Part shown: positions 27,461 through 36,874 of the stretch, one piece after another | Numbering within the stretch: the first letter of the stretch is position 1 | Layout of the letters: each line of letters starts with the position of its first letter | NCBI RefSeq assembly: GCF_900103645.1 | Contig: NZ_FNHP01000001.1 | Location: forward strand, 124,001 to 188,000 | Length of the DNA stretch: 64,000 nucleotides | Origin: Oryzisolibacter propanilivorax | GTDB lineage: Bacteria; Pseudomonadota; Gammaproteobacteria; Burkholderiales; Burkholderiaceae_C | Direction: 5' to 3' | Program-made: the position numbers and the translations under genes | The notes under the pieces: model-generated | What the model was told of the DNA's origin: nothing | The model's input: the letters and a program-made list of their open reading frames with translations, nothing else | The model's database searches: none

Positions 27461-28831
27461 TCAGCGCGCCGGGGCGGGCGTGGGGGCGGCCGGTGCGGCG
27501 GATGCTGCCGCACCTGCGGCGGCTGGACTGGCGGCTGCTGAAGCGTCCGGGGGCGCAGTGCTGGCGGCTGCCCCGCCCGGCGCAGCGCTGGCAGCGGGCG
27601 CGGGGCGCGGGCTCCAGGGCACCGGCCGCACGCGCTCGCCCGGGCGGGCACGCTGCGCGCCGTCCACCAGCACGCGCTCGCCCGCGGCCAGGCCCGACAG
27701 CACTTCCCAGCGGTTGCCCACCGCCGCGCCGGTGGCGATGCGCCGCTGCTGCACGGTGTCGTCTGGTGCCACCACCAGCACGCTGGGGTTGCCGGCCGCG
27801 TCGCGCGTGACGGACTGCTGCGGCACCAGCAGCGCCTGCGGGTTCACGCCGGTGTCCAGCACCGCGCGCACGTACATGCCGGGCATCAGCAGGCCGTCGG
27901 GGTTGGGCACCACCGCGCGCAGCGTCACCGCGCCGGTGCCCGGGTTGACCTGCACGCCGCTGAACTGCAGGCGACCGGCGTGCGCGTAGGTGCTGCCGTC
28001 GTCCAACCGTATGGCCACGCGCGCCTCGCCGCGCGCGCCGCCCGGCGCCGGCTGCAGCCGGCCGCTGGCCAGCTCGCCTTTGAGGCGCAGCAGTTCAGTG
28101 CTGGACTGGGTGATGTCCACGTACAGCGGGTCGGTCTGCGTCACCGTGGTCAGCGCCGCCGCCTGGTTGGCGGTGACCAGCGCGCCCGGCGTGACCGTCG
28201 AGGTGCCGGTGCGCCCGGCGATCGGCGCGGTGATGCGGGTGTAGCCCAGGTTGATGCGCGCCGCGCGCACGGCGGCAGTGGCTACCGCCACCTCGGACTC
28301 GGCTTGCGCCGCCGCGGCCTGGCTGTCGTCCGCCACCTGGCGGCTGATGGCGTCGATCTTCACCAGCTCGGCGTTGCGCCGGGCGTTGGACCGGGCGCTG
28401 GCCAGGGTGGTGCGCGCGCGTGCCAGCTGGGCTTCGGCGGCGGCCAGCGCGACCTCGAAGCCGGCGGCGTCCAGCTGGTACAGCACCTGGCCGGCCCGGA
28501 CCTCGCTGCCCTCGGTGAACAGGCGCTTTTGCACGATGCCGCCGACCTGCGGACGGATCTCGGCGTGCAGCGAGGCACTAGTGCGCCCGGGCAGCTCGGT
28601 GCTCAGGCGCTGCGTCTCGGGCTGCAGCGTCACCACGCCGACTTCGGGCGGTGCTGCCCGCGCGGCCGCGGGTGCGTCCTGGCCGGTGGAGCGGCCGCAG
28701 CCAGCCAGCGCCAGGGCGGCCAGCAGCGCCAGCGCAGGCGCGCGCCAGGCGTCGTCCGCCGTGCGAAGGAAGGGCCGGGCGCCGCGCGGCGCCCGGGACG
28801 AGCGCAGGCGCTCTCGAGTCGCGAAGTTCAT
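27461..28831 (-). CDS. RND efflux periplasmic adaptor (MFP), lipoprotein
   Basis: Membrane fusion protein of 456 residues that joins pump and outer-membrane channel. It has a lipobox (LALAGCG, near residue 45), the lipoyl/hairpin start (RTSASLHAEIRPQVGGIVQK), a coiled-coil hairpin with AEAQLARARTTLASARSNAR and the IAGRTGTSTVTPGALVTANQ barrel segment. The last ~60 residues are an Ala/Pro tail of unusual length. The N-terminus before the signal is about 30 residues longer than usual, so a later start is possible. First gene of the operon; no regulator lies beside it. Confidence 0.93.
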   Translation of the reverse strand: MNFATRERLRSSRAPRGARPFLRTADDAWRAPALALLAALALAGCGRSTGQDAPAAARAAPPEVGVVTLQPETQRLSTELPGRTSASLHAEIRPQVGGIVQKRLFTEGSEVRAGQVLYQLDAAGFEVALAAAEAQLARARTTLASARSNARRNAELVKIDAISRQVADDSQAAAAQAESEVAVATAAVRAARINLGYTRITAPIAGRTGTSTVTPGALVTANQAAALTTVTQTDPLYVDITQSSTELLRLKGELASGRLQPAPGGARGEARVAIRLDDGSTYAHAGRLQFSGVQVNPGTGAVTLRAVVPNPDGLLMPGMYVRAVLDTGVNPQALLVPQQSVTRDAAGNPSVLVVAPDDTVQQRRIATGAAVGNRWEVLSGLAAGERVLVDGAQRARPGERVRPVPWSPRPAPAASAAPGGAAASTAPPDASAAASPAAAGAAASAAPAAPTPAPAR

Positions 28832-29184
28832 GGATGGCTGGGGCAGTCGGGCCGGCGCAGCCGTGCCGGCTCACGGGAGGCGAGGCAAAACGGCGGGCGA
28901 CAGACGGCCCGCCAAAGTCGCGTACTTTCGCATGCCCGGCGTTCGGCTGCAGAAAGCCGCTGCGATCTTCATGCTTCTTTACCCGCGCCGGCAGGCCGCG
29001 CCTGGCGGATGGCGCCTCCATCAGCTGCCGTTTACAACTCAAAACACCATCAAGCCCTTATGAATAAAGGGCCAGTAGCTGCTTTTTTGATAGTAGGGGT
29101 GCAGCATGCGCGCCGCGCGACTGCCAGCCGCTACCATGCTCCCACGAACCACCTCGCACACCACCGTACAAGAAAGGCCGCGCC
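28832..29184. other. 353-base gap upstream of the efflux operon
   Basis: No gene recognised. It should hold the leftward efflux promoter and the rightward DUF937 promoter, but no convincing -35/-10 pair or operator was identified. The right part contains dispersed repeat copy 5. Confidence 0.5.
29049..29093 (+). repeat. Dispersed two-hairpin repeat, copy 5
   Basis: AAGCCCTT...AAAGGGCC forms a six-base stem (GCCCTT/AAGGGC), followed by a diverged AGTAGCTGCTTTTTTGATAG. It lies before the DUF937 gene. Confidence 0.65.
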
Positions 29185-29829
29185 ATGCAGACCGAGTCCT
29201 CCCCGCACGACACCGCTCCCCTGACGCAAGAGCTGCTGCAGCAGTTGCAGGGTGCCCCCATGGCGCGCATCGCCGGTGAGCTGGGCGTGGACCAGCAGCA
29301 GGCGCAGCATGCCGCCGCCATGGCGGTGCCGCTGCTGCTGGGTGCGCTGGGGCGCAACGCGCAGCAGCCGCAAGGCGCGCAGGCCCTGCTGCAGGCGCTG
29401 CAGCGCGACCACATGCCAGCGCAGCCGGCCGCCGGGCTGGACCTGGGCGGTCTGCTGGGTGCCGTGCTGGGCGGCGGCGCCGGACGGGCCTCGGACGGCG
29501 GTGGCATCCTGGACCACATCCTGGGCGGCGCGCGCGGCCAGGCGCAGGCCGGGCTCGGCCAGGCCAGCGGGCTGGGCGACGGCGCCGGGCACTTGCTGCG
29601 CCTGCTGGCGCCCATCGTGATGTCCTTTCTGGCGCAGCGCGTACGCTCCGGCGGGCTGGGCACAGGTGGCCTGGGAGACCTGCTGGGCCATGAACATGCA
29701 CAGCTGCAGCGCGGCGGCGCACCCGCTGGCGGGCTGCTGGCGCAGGTGCTGGACCAGGACGGCAACGGGCGCGTGGACCTGGGCGACCTGCTCAAGGCCG
29801 GCGCCGGCCTGCTGGGCGGGCGGCGCTGA
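29185..29829 (+). CDS. DUF937 (YidB-like) family protein with calcium-loop-like tail
   Basis: A 214-residue Gly/Ala/Gln/Leu-rich protein. The N-terminal LTQELLQQLQGAPMARIAGE, then LGVDQQQAQHAAAMAVPLLL and GALGRN match DUF937. The middle is glycine-rich low complexity. Near the C-terminus DQDGNGRVDLGDLL looks like an EF-hand/dockerin calcium loop (D-x-D-x-N-x-x-x-D). Function is unknown for the family. It is followed by an independent CBS-domain gene. Confidence 0.75.
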   Translation: MQTESSPHDTAPLTQELLQQLQGAPMARIAGELGVDQQQAQHAAAMAVPLLLGALGRNAQQPQGAQALLQALQRDHMPAQPAAGLDLGGLLGAVLGGGAGRASDGGGILDHILGGARGQAQAGLGQASGLGDGAGHLLRLLAPIVMSFLAQRVRSGGLGTGGLGDLLGHEHAQLQRGGAPAGGLLAQVLDQDGNGRVDLGDLLKAGAGLLGGRR

Positions 29830-29971
29830 CGCGGGCGTCTTCAGGGTCACCGCCGGTTGCACGCGCCCGCGCATCCGCGCGACACTGCGCCAGGACGCCG
29901 GCAGGCCATTGTTTGTTTCTTTTCTTCTTGCTCTTGCTTCACCATCGACCAACAACACCAGGGAGGTTGCC

Positions 29972-30406
29972 ATGACCACGGTTGCAGAAATCCTCAAGTC
30001 CAAGGCCGACGCGCAGGTCTACAGTGTTTCCCCGTCGGACAGCGTGCTGACCGCGCTGCAGCGCATGGCCGACCGCGGCATCGGCGCGCTGCTGGTGCTG
30101 GAGGACGGCGAGATCGTCGGCATCTTCACCGAGCGCGACTACGCACGAAAGATGGTGCTGCGCGGGCGCTCGTCGGGCGAGACGCCGGTGCGCGAGGTCA
30201 TGACCCACGCCGTGCGCTTCGTGCGGCCGTCGCAGAGCAGCGAGCAGTGCATGGCGCTGATGACCGAGAACCGCCTGCGCCACCTGCCGGTGGTCGAGGA
30301 CGGGCGCATCGTCGGCCTGGTGTCCATCGGTGACCTGGTCAAGAGCGTCATTTCGCACCAGCGCTTTCTCATCGAGCAGATGGAGCAGTACATCACCGGG
30401 CGTTGA
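29972..30406 (+). CDS. Two-CBS-domain protein
   Basis: A 144-residue protein consisting of a pair of CBS domains, a module that senses adenine nucleotides. Domain 1 contains SDSVLTALQRMADRGIGALL and IFTERDYARKMVLRG; domain 2 has PSQSSEQCMALMTENRLRHL and VSIGDLVKSVI. It is a stand-alone regulator-type protein found widely in proteobacteria. Start ATG 29972 has a strong GGGAGG site five bases upstream. Confidence 0.92.
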   Translation: MTTVAEILKSKADAQVYSVSPSDSVLTALQRMADRGIGALLVLEDGEIVGIFTERDYARKMVLRGRSSGETPVREVMTHAVRFVRPSQSSEQCMALMTENRLRHLPVVEDGRIVGLVSIGDLVKSVISHQRFLIEQMEQYITGR

Positions 30407-30460
30407 GAACGTGCCGGCGCGCGCCTGCTCCATGCGGCGCGCGGCCCTACACTCGCCGGG

Positions 30461-31513
30461 ATGAGCGAGCTGATCCTGGGCATCGAATCTTCCTGCGACG
30501 AAACCGGCGTGGCCCTGGTGCGAACGCACCCTGGCGCCGTGCCCACGCTGCTGGCGCACGCGCTGCACAGCCAGGTGGAGATGCACCAGGCCTACGGCGG
30601 CGTGGTGCCCGAGCTGGCCAGCCGCGACCACATCCGCCGCGTGCTGCCGCTGACCGAAGCCGTGCTGGCCGAGGCCGGCGCGAGCCTGGCGCAGGTGGAC
30701 GTGGTGGCGTATACGCGCGGCCCGGGTCTGGCCGGCGCGCTGCTGGTCGGCGCCGGCGTGGCCTGCGCCCTGGCATCGGCGCTGGAGCGCCCAGTGCTGG
30801 GCGTGCACCACCTGGAGGGGCACCTGCTGTCGCCGTTCCTGAGCGCCGATCCACCGCAGTTTCCCTTCGTCGCGCTGCTGGTCTCCGGCGGGCACACGCA
30901 GCTGATGCGCGTGGATGGCGTCGGCCGCTACGCGCTGCTGGGCGAGACCATCGACGACGCTGCCGGCGAAGCCTTCGACAAGTCGGCCAAGCTGCTCGGA
31001 CTGGGCTATCCCGGCGGGCCGGCGCTGTCGCGCCTGGCCGAGCAGGGCGATGCGACCGCCTTCAGGCTGCCACGCCCGCTGTTGCACAGCGGCGATCTGG
31101 ATTTTTCCTTCGCCGGCCTGAAGACGGCCGTGCTGACCCAGGCGCGCAAGCTGGGCGACGCCTTGCCCGCGCGCAGCGCCGACCTGGCGGCCAGTACGCA
31201 GGCGGCCATCGTCGAGGTGCTGGTCAAGAAAACCCTGGCGGCCCTGGTCCAAAGTGGCCTGCAGCGCGTGGTGGTGGCCGGCGGCGTGGGCGCCAACCGG
31301 CTGCTGCGCACGCAGCTGGATGCCGCCTGCGCCCAGCGCGGCGTGCGCGTGCACTATCCCGAGCTGCACCTGTGCACCGACAACGGCGCCATGATCGCCA
31401 TGGCCGCCGCCATGCGCCTGCAGGCCGGGCTGGAGCAGCCGCGGCGCGACTATCAGTTCGACGTGCGCCCGCGCTGGGCGCTGCAGGACGTGTCGCTGCC
31501 CGAAGCGGCCTGA
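30461..31513 (+). CDS. tsaD: tRNA N6-adenosine threonylcarbamoyltransferase TsaD
   Basis: Essential tRNA-modifying enzyme that transfers threonylcarbamoyl to A37 of ANN-decoding tRNAs, with TsaB/TsaE. The 350-residue product has the ASKHA signatures: [15 protein letters not shown], the metal-binding [41 protein letters not shown] and [12 protein letters not shown], with a late CTDNGAMIA carrying the last metal Asp. Length is normal. It ends just before a perfect intrinsic terminator. Confidence 0.97.
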   Translation: MSELILGIESSCDETGVALVRTHPGAVPTLLAHALHSQVEMHQAYGGVVPELASRDHIRRVLPLTEAVLAEAGASLAQVDVVAYTRGPGLAGALLVGAGVACALASALERPVLGVHHLEGHLLSPFLSADPPQFPFVALLVSGGHTQLMRVDGVGRYALLGETIDDAAGEAFDKSAKLLGLGYPGGPALSRLAEQGDATAFRLPRPLLHSGDLDFSFAGLKTAVLTQARKLGDALPARSADLAASTQAAIVEVLVKKTLAALVQSGLQRVVVAGGVGANRLLRTQLDAACAQRGVRVHYPELHLCTDNGAMIAMAAAMRLQAGLEQPRRDYQFDVRPRWALQDVSLPEAA

Positions 31514-31533
31514 CTGCGATCGCCCAACGACAA

Positions 31534-31562
31534 GGGCGCCGCGTGACGGCGCCCATTTTTTG
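31534..31562 (+). terminator. Intrinsic terminator after tsaD
   Basis: Perfect 8-bp stem GGGCGCCG / CGGCGCCC, loop of five, then ATTTTTTT. Confidence 0.9.
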
Positions 31563-31570
31563 GCTGGGCA

Positions 31571-31598
31571 AAAAAAAGCCCGGTCAGGGACCGGGCTT
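31571..31598 (-). terminator. Intrinsic terminator after the phasin gene
   Basis: Perfect 10-bp stem AAGCCCGGTC / GACCGGGCTT with a three-base loop; on the minus strand it is followed by seven T. It lies 112 bases past the phasin stop. Confidence 0.85.
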
Positions 31599-31709
31599 GA
31601 AAGGATCCGGAAACCGAGTTTCGAGAGGATCCAAGGAGACAACTGGGTGATTCGAGGGCTTCGAATCAATGGTGTCGATTATACGGGTAAACCCTGCGAT
31701 TGTGTGCGA

Positions 31710-32282
31710 TCAACGCTTGCGTTGTGCGTTGGCAACATCGGCAGCGGCGGTGGCGGTGGCGGTGGCACGCATGGTGCTGTTGGCCATGGCGCTGAAGTTG
31801 GCTTCGGCGACGTCGCTGGCCTGCTTGACGGCCTTTTGCACCGACTCGAAGGCGTTGTTGGCGGCGGACACGGCGCTCTTCAGCACGGCCACGGAAGTCT
31901 CGGAGCCGGCGGGGGCGTTCTTGGTGGCGGTGTCCACGAAGCTGCCGAAGTTGCGCTGGATCTCGGCGGCCTGGGCTTCGAAGGCCTTGCCGAACTCGGC
32001 GCTGGTGCCCGAGGCGATGTCATATAGGTGGCGGCTGTAGGCCACGGCCTTCTCGGCCAGGGGCTGGAACTGGCTGGCTTGCAGCGACAGCAGCTGCTGC
32101 ACGTCCTTGGCAGCCAGCACGGCCTGAGCGTGGGTGGAGGCCTCGTTCAGGGCGGCGCGCGAAGCGGCCACGTTCAGTTCGACCAGCTTTTCCACGCCTT
32201 CGAAGGCCTTGTTGGTCAGGCCGAACAGGGTTTCCAGGTGGGCTTTTTGCGATGCCAGCAGTTGTTCTTGGGTCAGCGTCAT
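31710..32282 (-). CDS. phaP: Phasin (polyhydroxyalkanoate granule protein)
   Basis: A 190-residue alpha-helical protein that coats storage-polymer granules. It begins [20 protein letters not shown] and has the phasin_2 core: [20 protein letters not shown], then [20 protein letters not shown] and an Ala-rich tail. Start ATG 32282 has GGAGAG seven bases upstream. Two copies of a 13-base sequence also found upstream of phaR lie 80-150 bases before the gene, so repression by PhaR is likely. Phasin is normally the main target of PhaR. Confidence 0.93.
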   Translation of the reverse strand: MTLTQEQLLASQKAHLETLFGLTNKAFEGVEKLVELNVAASRAALNEASTHAQAVLAAKDVQQLLSLQASQFQPLAEKAVAYSRHLYDIASGTSAEFGKAFEAQAAEIQRNFGSFVDTATKNAPAGSETSVAVLKSAVSAANNAFESVQKAVKQASDVAEANFSAMANSTMRATATATAAADVANAQRKR

Positions 32283-32361
32283 GTCTTCTCTCCAAAGGAA
32301 TGCCCGCGAATCCGGGCGGTTGAGATGGCTGCTCTGACTGCCCCTGGACCAGGAACTTATG

Positions 32362-32374
32362 TTGCAGTGCAGCA
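32362..32374. promoter_or_regulatory. Candidate PhaR operator 1, phasin promoter
   Basis: TTGCAGTGCAGCA is identical, on the opposite strand, to the site before phaR (42526-42538). It is made of TGCA/GCAG half-elements like reported PhaR sites. Confidence 0.65.
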
Positions 32375-32418
32375 TGGACTCGATTGTACGTACTTTCCGC
32401 AGGCGTGCAAGTTTTTTG

Positions 32419-32431
32419 TTGCGGTGCAGCA
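32419..32431. promoter_or_regulatory. Candidate PhaR operator 2, phasin promoter
   Basis: TTGCGGTGCAGCA differs from operator 1 at one base, is in the same orientation and starts 57 bases away, a spacing that would allow two proteins to bind in tandem. Confidence 0.55.
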
Positions 32432-32511
32432 AAATACTGCCGGACGAGGGCGCAAGCCGCGTGGTCAGCAGGAAAAGGCCCAAACCCTGCCGCTGGCACA
32501 ATCGTCGGCCC

Positions 32512-32991
32512 ATGAGTGCCCGGCAACCCTCCGAACCCCCGTCCGCGCCATCCGGCCGGCCCACGCCGCAGCCGCGCAGCCGCTATGCCGCCTTTCGCAG
32601 CATCGGCACCCGCTGGGGCGACAACGACCTCTATGGCCACGTCAACAACGTCGTCTACTACGCCTGGTTCGACACGGCGGTGAACGGCTTGCTGATAGAG
32701 CAGGGCGCGCTGGACATCCACCACGGCGAGACTATCGGCCTGGTGGTCGAGACACAGTGCCACTACTTCGCGCCGCTGGCCTTCCCGCAGACCGTCGAGG
32801 CCGGCCTGCGCGTGGCGCACCTGGGTCGCAGCAGCGTGCGCTACGAGGTCGGGCTGTTCGCGCAGGGCGCGCCGCTCACGGCCGCCGCCGGTCATTTCGT
32901 GCATGTCTATGTCGGGCGCGACGACCGGCGCCCGCGGCCGCTGCCGGACCGGCTGCGCCAAGTGCTGGCGCCGCTGTGCTTGCCCGGGTGA
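32512..32991 (+). CDS. Hotdog-fold acyl-CoA thioesterase (4HBT/YbgC type)
   Basis: A 159-residue thioesterase expected to hydrolyse acyl-CoA. The active-site segment [20 protein letters not shown] carries the catalytic Asp (D in WGDND) and the GHVNN helix start typical of 4HBT enzymes; [20 protein letters not shown] is the second strand region. Start ATG 32512 leaves about 20 disordered residues before the domain. It is divergent from phasin, and pncB follows. The substrate is not known. Confidence 0.88.
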   Translation: MSARQPSEPPSAPSGRPTPQPRSRYAAFRSIGTRWGDNDLYGHVNNVVYYAWFDTAVNGLLIEQGALDIHHGETIGLVVETQCHYFAPLAFPQTVEAGLRVAHLGRSSVRYEVGLFAQGAPLTAAAGHFVHVYVGRDDRRPRPLPDRLRQVLAPLCLPG

Positions 32992-33112
32992 AGCCCCCGG
33001 CGCCGCTTCGCGCCGGGCGATGGTGCAACAATCGACCTCCCTCCTGCCGGAGCGCCGCGAGCCGCGTCGCCGAACACCCTGCCGCCCGGCGCCGCGCGCG
33101 CCCGCTTGCTCC

Positions 33113-34285
33113 ATGATCATCTCCAGCCTGCTCGACACCGACCTGTACAAGTTCACCATGATGCAGGTGGTGCTGCACCAGTTTCCCGGCGCCCAGGTCG
33201 AATACCGCTTCAAGTGCCGCAACCCGGGCGTGCAGCTGGCGCCGTTCGTCAGCGAGATTCGTGAGGAGATTCGCGCCCTGTGCAGCCTGCGCTTCCAGGA
33301 CGCGGAGCTGAACTACCTGCGCTCGCTGCGCTTCATCAAGAGCGACTTCGTCGATTTCCTCGGGCTGTTCCGGCTGAACGAAAAGTACATCCGCGTCACC
33401 GCCTTGCCATCGGGCGAGATCGACATCGCCATCGCCGGTCCCTGGCTGCACACCATCCTGTTCGAGGTCCCGGTGCTGGCCATCGTCAACGAGGTGTACT
33501 TTCGCAACACCCGGCGCCAGCCGGACTTCGAGGAAGGGCGCCGCCGCCTGGACACCAAGATGGCGCAGTTGCAGGCCAACGGTCTGGAGGGTCTGAAGAT
33601 CGCCGATTACGGCACGCGCCGGCGCTTCTCGCGCGCCTGGCACGAGGAGGTGCTGCGCGTGCTGCGCGAGCGCGCGCCGGCGCAGCTGGCCGGCACCAGC
33701 AACGTGCTGTACGCCATGAAGCTGGGCCTGACGCCCCTGGGCACCATGGCGCACGAGTATCTGCAGGCCTGCCAGGCCCTGGGCCCGCGCCTGCGCGACA
33801 CCCAGGTCTTCGGCTTCGAGATGTGGGCCAAGGAGTATCGCGGCGACCTGGGGATCGCGCTGTCCGACGTGTATGGCATGAATGCCTTCCTGCGCGACTT
33901 CGACCTGTATTTTTGCAAGCTGTTCGACGGCGCGCGGCACGACTCGGGCGACCCGTTCGCCTGGGGCGAGCGCATGCTGCAGCACCTGCGCGACAACCGT
34001 GTCGATCCGCTGACCAAGACGCTGATCTTCAGCGACGGCCTGACGGTGCCGCGCATCATCGAGCTGCACCGCCAGTTCCACGGCCGCTGCCTGCTGGCCT
34101 TCGGCATCGGCACCAACCTGACCAATGACCTGGGGTACGAGCCGCTGCAGATCGTCATCAAGATGACGCGCTGCAACGGCCAGCCGGTGGCCAAGCTGTC
34201 CGACGCGCCCGGCAAGAGCATGTGCGACGACGAGAAATACCTGGCCTACCTGCGCCAAGTGTTCGACATCCCCAGCCCGACGTGA
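33113..34285 (+). CDS. pncB: Nicotinate phosphoribosyltransferase
   Basis: Enzyme of NAD salvage that makes nicotinate mononucleotide from nicotinate, PRPP and ATP. The 390-residue protein starts [20 protein letters not shown], the family opening, and has [20 protein letters not shown] with the autophosphorylated-His region nearby, [15 protein letters not shown] and [16 protein letters not shown] 33113 gives the expected start; the upstream open frame overlaps the thioesterase gene. Confidence 0.96.
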   Translation: MIISSLLDTDLYKFTMMQVVLHQFPGAQVEYRFKCRNPGVQLAPFVSEIREEIRALCSLRFQDAELNYLRSLRFIKSDFVDFLGLFRLNEKYIRVTALPSGEIDIAIAGPWLHTILFEVPVLAIVNEVYFRNTRRQPDFEEGRRRLDTKMAQLQANGLEGLKIADYGTRRRFSRAWHEEVLRVLRERAPAQLAGTSNVLYAMKLGLTPLGTMAHEYLQACQALGPRLRDTQVFGFEMWAKEYRGDLGIALSDVYGMNAFLRDFDLYFCKLFDGARHDSGDPFAWGERMLQHLRDNRVDPLTKTLIFSDGLTVPRIIELHRQFHGRCLLAFGIGTNLTNDLGYEPLQIVIKMTRCNGQPVAKLSDAPGKSMCDDEKYLAYLRQVFDIPSPT

Positions 34286-34374
34286 CCCGCGCCGGCGGGG
34301 CGCCGTGCCCGGCCCGGCGTCACGCGCCGGTGTCTACCCATTCCTCAACAAGATCCATCCAAGGAGTTCAATCG

Positions 34375-35790
34375 ATGAAGCCCATGCGTGCGCTGGCCCT
34401 GGCCGCGTTGTTCCTGACGCCTGCCCTGGCCACGGCCGCGGACATCGACGGCAGCCAGCTGTCCGTGCTGTGGGGCGTGCCGTTCGCCGGCGTGCTGCTG
34501 TCCATCGCGCTGGTGCCACTGCTGGCGCCGCATTTCTGGCACCACCACTTCGGCAAGGTGACGGCGGCTTGGGCGCTGGCCTTCCTGCTGCCCTTCGCGG
34601 TGGTCTTCGGCGCGGGCACGGCGGCGGCCGGCTTCGTGCACGCGCTGGTGGCCGAGTACCTGCCGTTCGTGATCCTGCTGACGGCGCTGTTCACCGTGGC
34701 CGGCGGCATCTTCATCCGCGGCAACCTGCATGGCAGCGCCGGTCTGAACACCGCCATCCTGGCCATCGGCGCGGTGCTGGCCAGCTTCATGGGCACCACC
34801 GGCGCGTCGATGCTGCTGATCCGCCCGCTGATCCGCGCCAACGACGGCCGCAGGCATGTCACGCACGTGGTGGTGTTCTTCATCTTCATCGTCTCCAACG
34901 CCGGCGGCTCGCTCACGCCGCTGGGCGATCCGCCGCTGTTCCTGGGCTTCCTGAAGGGCGTGTCCTTCTTCTGGACGCTGCAGCACATCTGGCCCGAGAC
35001 GCTGTTCATCGTCGGCGTGCTGCTGGCGCTGTTCTTTGTGCTCGACAGCTGGCTGTGGCGGGCGAGCGGCGAGCGCCTGCCCACCGACCCGACGCCCGAC
35101 ACGCCGCCACAGGCCTTCGGTTTCGACGGCAAAATCAACTTCGCGCTGCTCGGCGCCGTCGTCGCGCTGGTGCTGATGAGCGGCGTGTGGAAGAGCGACG
35201 TGCAGTGGGACGTGCTGGGCACGCCGGTCGGCCTGCCCGGCCTGGTGCGCGACGCCGGCCTGGTGCTGGTCACGCTGGTGTCGCTGGCGCTGACTCCGCG
35301 CCAGGTGCACGAGGACAACCAGTTCAACTGGGGCCCGATGCAGGAGGTGGCCAAGCTGTTCGCCGGCATCTTCCTGACCATCATCCCGGTGATCGCCATG
35401 CTCAAGGCTGGCGTCAATGGCCCGTTCGGTGCGATCGTCGCCGCCGTCACCCGCCCGGACGGCTCGCCCGACCCGGCGATGTACTTCTGGGCTTCCGGGC
35501 TGCTTTCGTCCTTCCTGGACAACGCGCCGACCTATCTGGTGTTCTTCAACACTGCCGGCGGCGACCCGGTGACGTTGATGACCGCGCAGGCGGCGACGCT
35601 GGCCGCCATCTCGGCCGGTTCGGTCTTCATGGGCGCCAACACCTACATCGGCAACGCGCCCAACCTGATGGTCAAGGCCATCGCCGAGGACCGCGGCGTG
35701 AAGATGCCCAGCTTCTTCGGCTACATGCTGTGGTCGTTCGGCATCCTGATGCCGCTGTTCATCGCCATCACCTTCATCTGGCTGCGCTGA
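34375..35790 (+). CDS. Sodium:proton antiporter, NhaD/ArsB superfamily
   Basis: Inner-membrane carrier of 471 residues with about eleven or twelve helices. It begins with a cleavable-looking signal (MKPMRALALAALFLTPALATA). Superfamily marks are GTTGASMLLIRPLIRAND, FFIFIVSNAGGSLTPLGDPP and FLDNAPTYLVFFNTAGGDP, then GANTYIGNAPNLMVKAIAE. These match the group annotated as NhaD-type Na+/H+ antiporters in betaproteobacteria; a dicarboxylate or other anion substrate is not excluded. AAGGAG lies nine bases before ATG. Confidence 0.87.
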   Translation: MKPMRALALAALFLTPALATAADIDGSQLSVLWGVPFAGVLLSIALVPLLAPHFWHHHFGKVTAAWALAFLLPFAVVFGAGTAAAGFVHALVAEYLPFVILLTALFTVAGGIFIRGNLHGSAGLNTAILAIGAVLASFMGTTGASMLLIRPLIRANDGRRHVTHVVVFFIFIVSNAGGSLTPLGDPPLFLGFLKGVSFFWTLQHIWPETLFIVGVLLALFFVLDSWLWRASGERLPTDPTPDTPPQAFGFDGKINFALLGAVVALVLMSGVWKSDVQWDVLGTPVGLPGLVRDAGLVLVTLVSLALTPRQVHEDNQFNWGPMQEVAKLFAGIFLTIIPVIAMLKAGVNGPFGAIVAAVTRPDGSPDPAMYFWASGLLSSFLDNAPTYLVFFNTAGGDPVTLMTAQAATLAAISAGSVFMGANTYIGNAPNLMVKAIAEDRGVKMPSFFGYMLWSFGILMPLFIAITFIWLR

Positions 35791-35815
35791 CAGCCGCTGC
35801 ACGAAAGCCTATCGC

Positions 35816-36811
35816 ATGCCTTCCTCCAAGCCCCGCATCCTGATTGCCCGCCGCATCTTCCCCGAGGTGGTGCAGCGCCTGTCGCAGCACTTCGAGGTGC
35901 AGGCCAACGACGACGACGTGCAGTGGAACGCGCAGCAACTGGCCGCGCAGCTGCAGGACAAGGACGGCGTGCTGACCACCGGCGGCCAGCGCATCGACGC
36001 GCCGCTGCTGGCAGCCTGCCCGCGCCTGAAGATCGTCGCCAACATGGCGGTGGGCTACAACAACTTCGACGTGCCGGCCATGACCGCCGCCGGCGTGCAG
36101 GGCACCAACACCCCCGACGTGCTGACCGAGACCACCGCCGACTTCGGCTTCGCGCTGCTGATGGCCACGGCGCGGCGCATGACCGAGTCCGAGCACTACC
36201 TGCGTGCCGGCCTGTGGAAGAACTGGAGCTACGACATGTTCGCCGGCAGCGAGGTGCACGGCAGCACCCTGGGCATCCTGGGCATGGGGCGCATCGGCCA
36301 GGGCATCGCCCGGCGCGGCGCGCACGGCTTCGGCATGCGCGTCATCTACCACAACCGCTCGCGCCTGGCCGCCGAGCTGGAGGCCGAGTGCCGCGCCAGC
36401 TATGTGGACAAGGACCAGCTGCTTGCCGAGGCCGACCACCTGGTGCTGGTGCTGCCCTACACGCCCGAGTCGCACCACGCCATCGGCGCGGCCGAACTGG
36501 CGCGCATGAAGCCCACGGCGACGCTCATCAACATCGCCCGCGGCGGCATCGTCGACGACGCGGCGCTGGCGCAGGCGCTGGCCGAGCGGCGCATCGCCGC
36601 CGCCGGGCTGGACGTGTTCGAGAGCGAGCCCGCCGTGCACCCCGGCCTGCTGCAGGTGCCCAACGTGGTGCTGACCCCGCACATCGCCAGCGCCACCGTG
36701 CCCACGCGGCTGGCCATGGCGAATCTGGCGGCGGACAATCTGATCGCTTTCTTCACGCAGGGCTGGGCGCTCACCCCCGTGAACACGCCGGCAAGCACAA
36801 AGTTTGAATGA
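35816..36811 (+). CDS. D-2-hydroxyacid dehydrogenase (glyoxylate/hydroxypyruvate reductase)
   Basis: NAD(P)H-dependent reductase of 331 residues. The Rossmann motif is LGILGMGRIGQGIARRG; the substrate region is NMAVGYNNFDV; catalytic residues are the Arg in NIARGGIVDD, the Glu in DVFESEP and the His in LTPHIASAT. This wording is closest to GhrB-type glyoxylate/hydroxypyruvate reductases. It follows the antiporter by 25 bases and may be cotranscribed. Confidence 0.92.
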   Translation: MPSSKPRILIARRIFPEVVQRLSQHFEVQANDDDVQWNAQQLAAQLQDKDGVLTTGGQRIDAPLLAACPRLKIVANMAVGYNNFDVPAMTAAGVQGTNTPDVLTETTADFGFALLMATARRMTESEHYLRAGLWKNWSYDMFAGSEVHGSTLGILGMGRIGQGIARRGAHGFGMRVIYHNRSRLAAELEAECRASYVDKDQLLAEADHLVLVLPYTPESHHAIGAAELARMKPTATLINIARGGIVDDAALAQALAERRIAAAGLDVFESEPAVHPGLLQVPNVVLTPHIASATVPTRLAMANLAADNLIAFFTQGWALTPVNTPASTKFE

Positions 36812-36815
36812 AATT

Positions 36816-36864
36816 GGCTGCTGGCCCTTGATTCACATGGGCATGCAGCTACTGAAAACATAGC
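36816..36864 (+). repeat. Dispersed two-hairpin repeat, copy 6
   Basis: CTGGCCCTTG...CATGGGCATG forms the first stem, followed by CAGCTACTGAAAACATAGC. It fills the gap between the hydroxyacid dehydrogenase stop and the rmuC start. Confidence 0.75.
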
Positions 36865-36874
36865 GAGAATCTGG

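Noticed and set aside
25157..27541. A 794-codon plus-strand frame opposite the RND pump gene
   Set aside because: Antisense shadow of the permease; no recognisable domain, biased composition.
31608..31636. Two GGATCC copies downstream of the phasin terminator
   Set aside because: Short and without further repeat structure; no feature can be supported.
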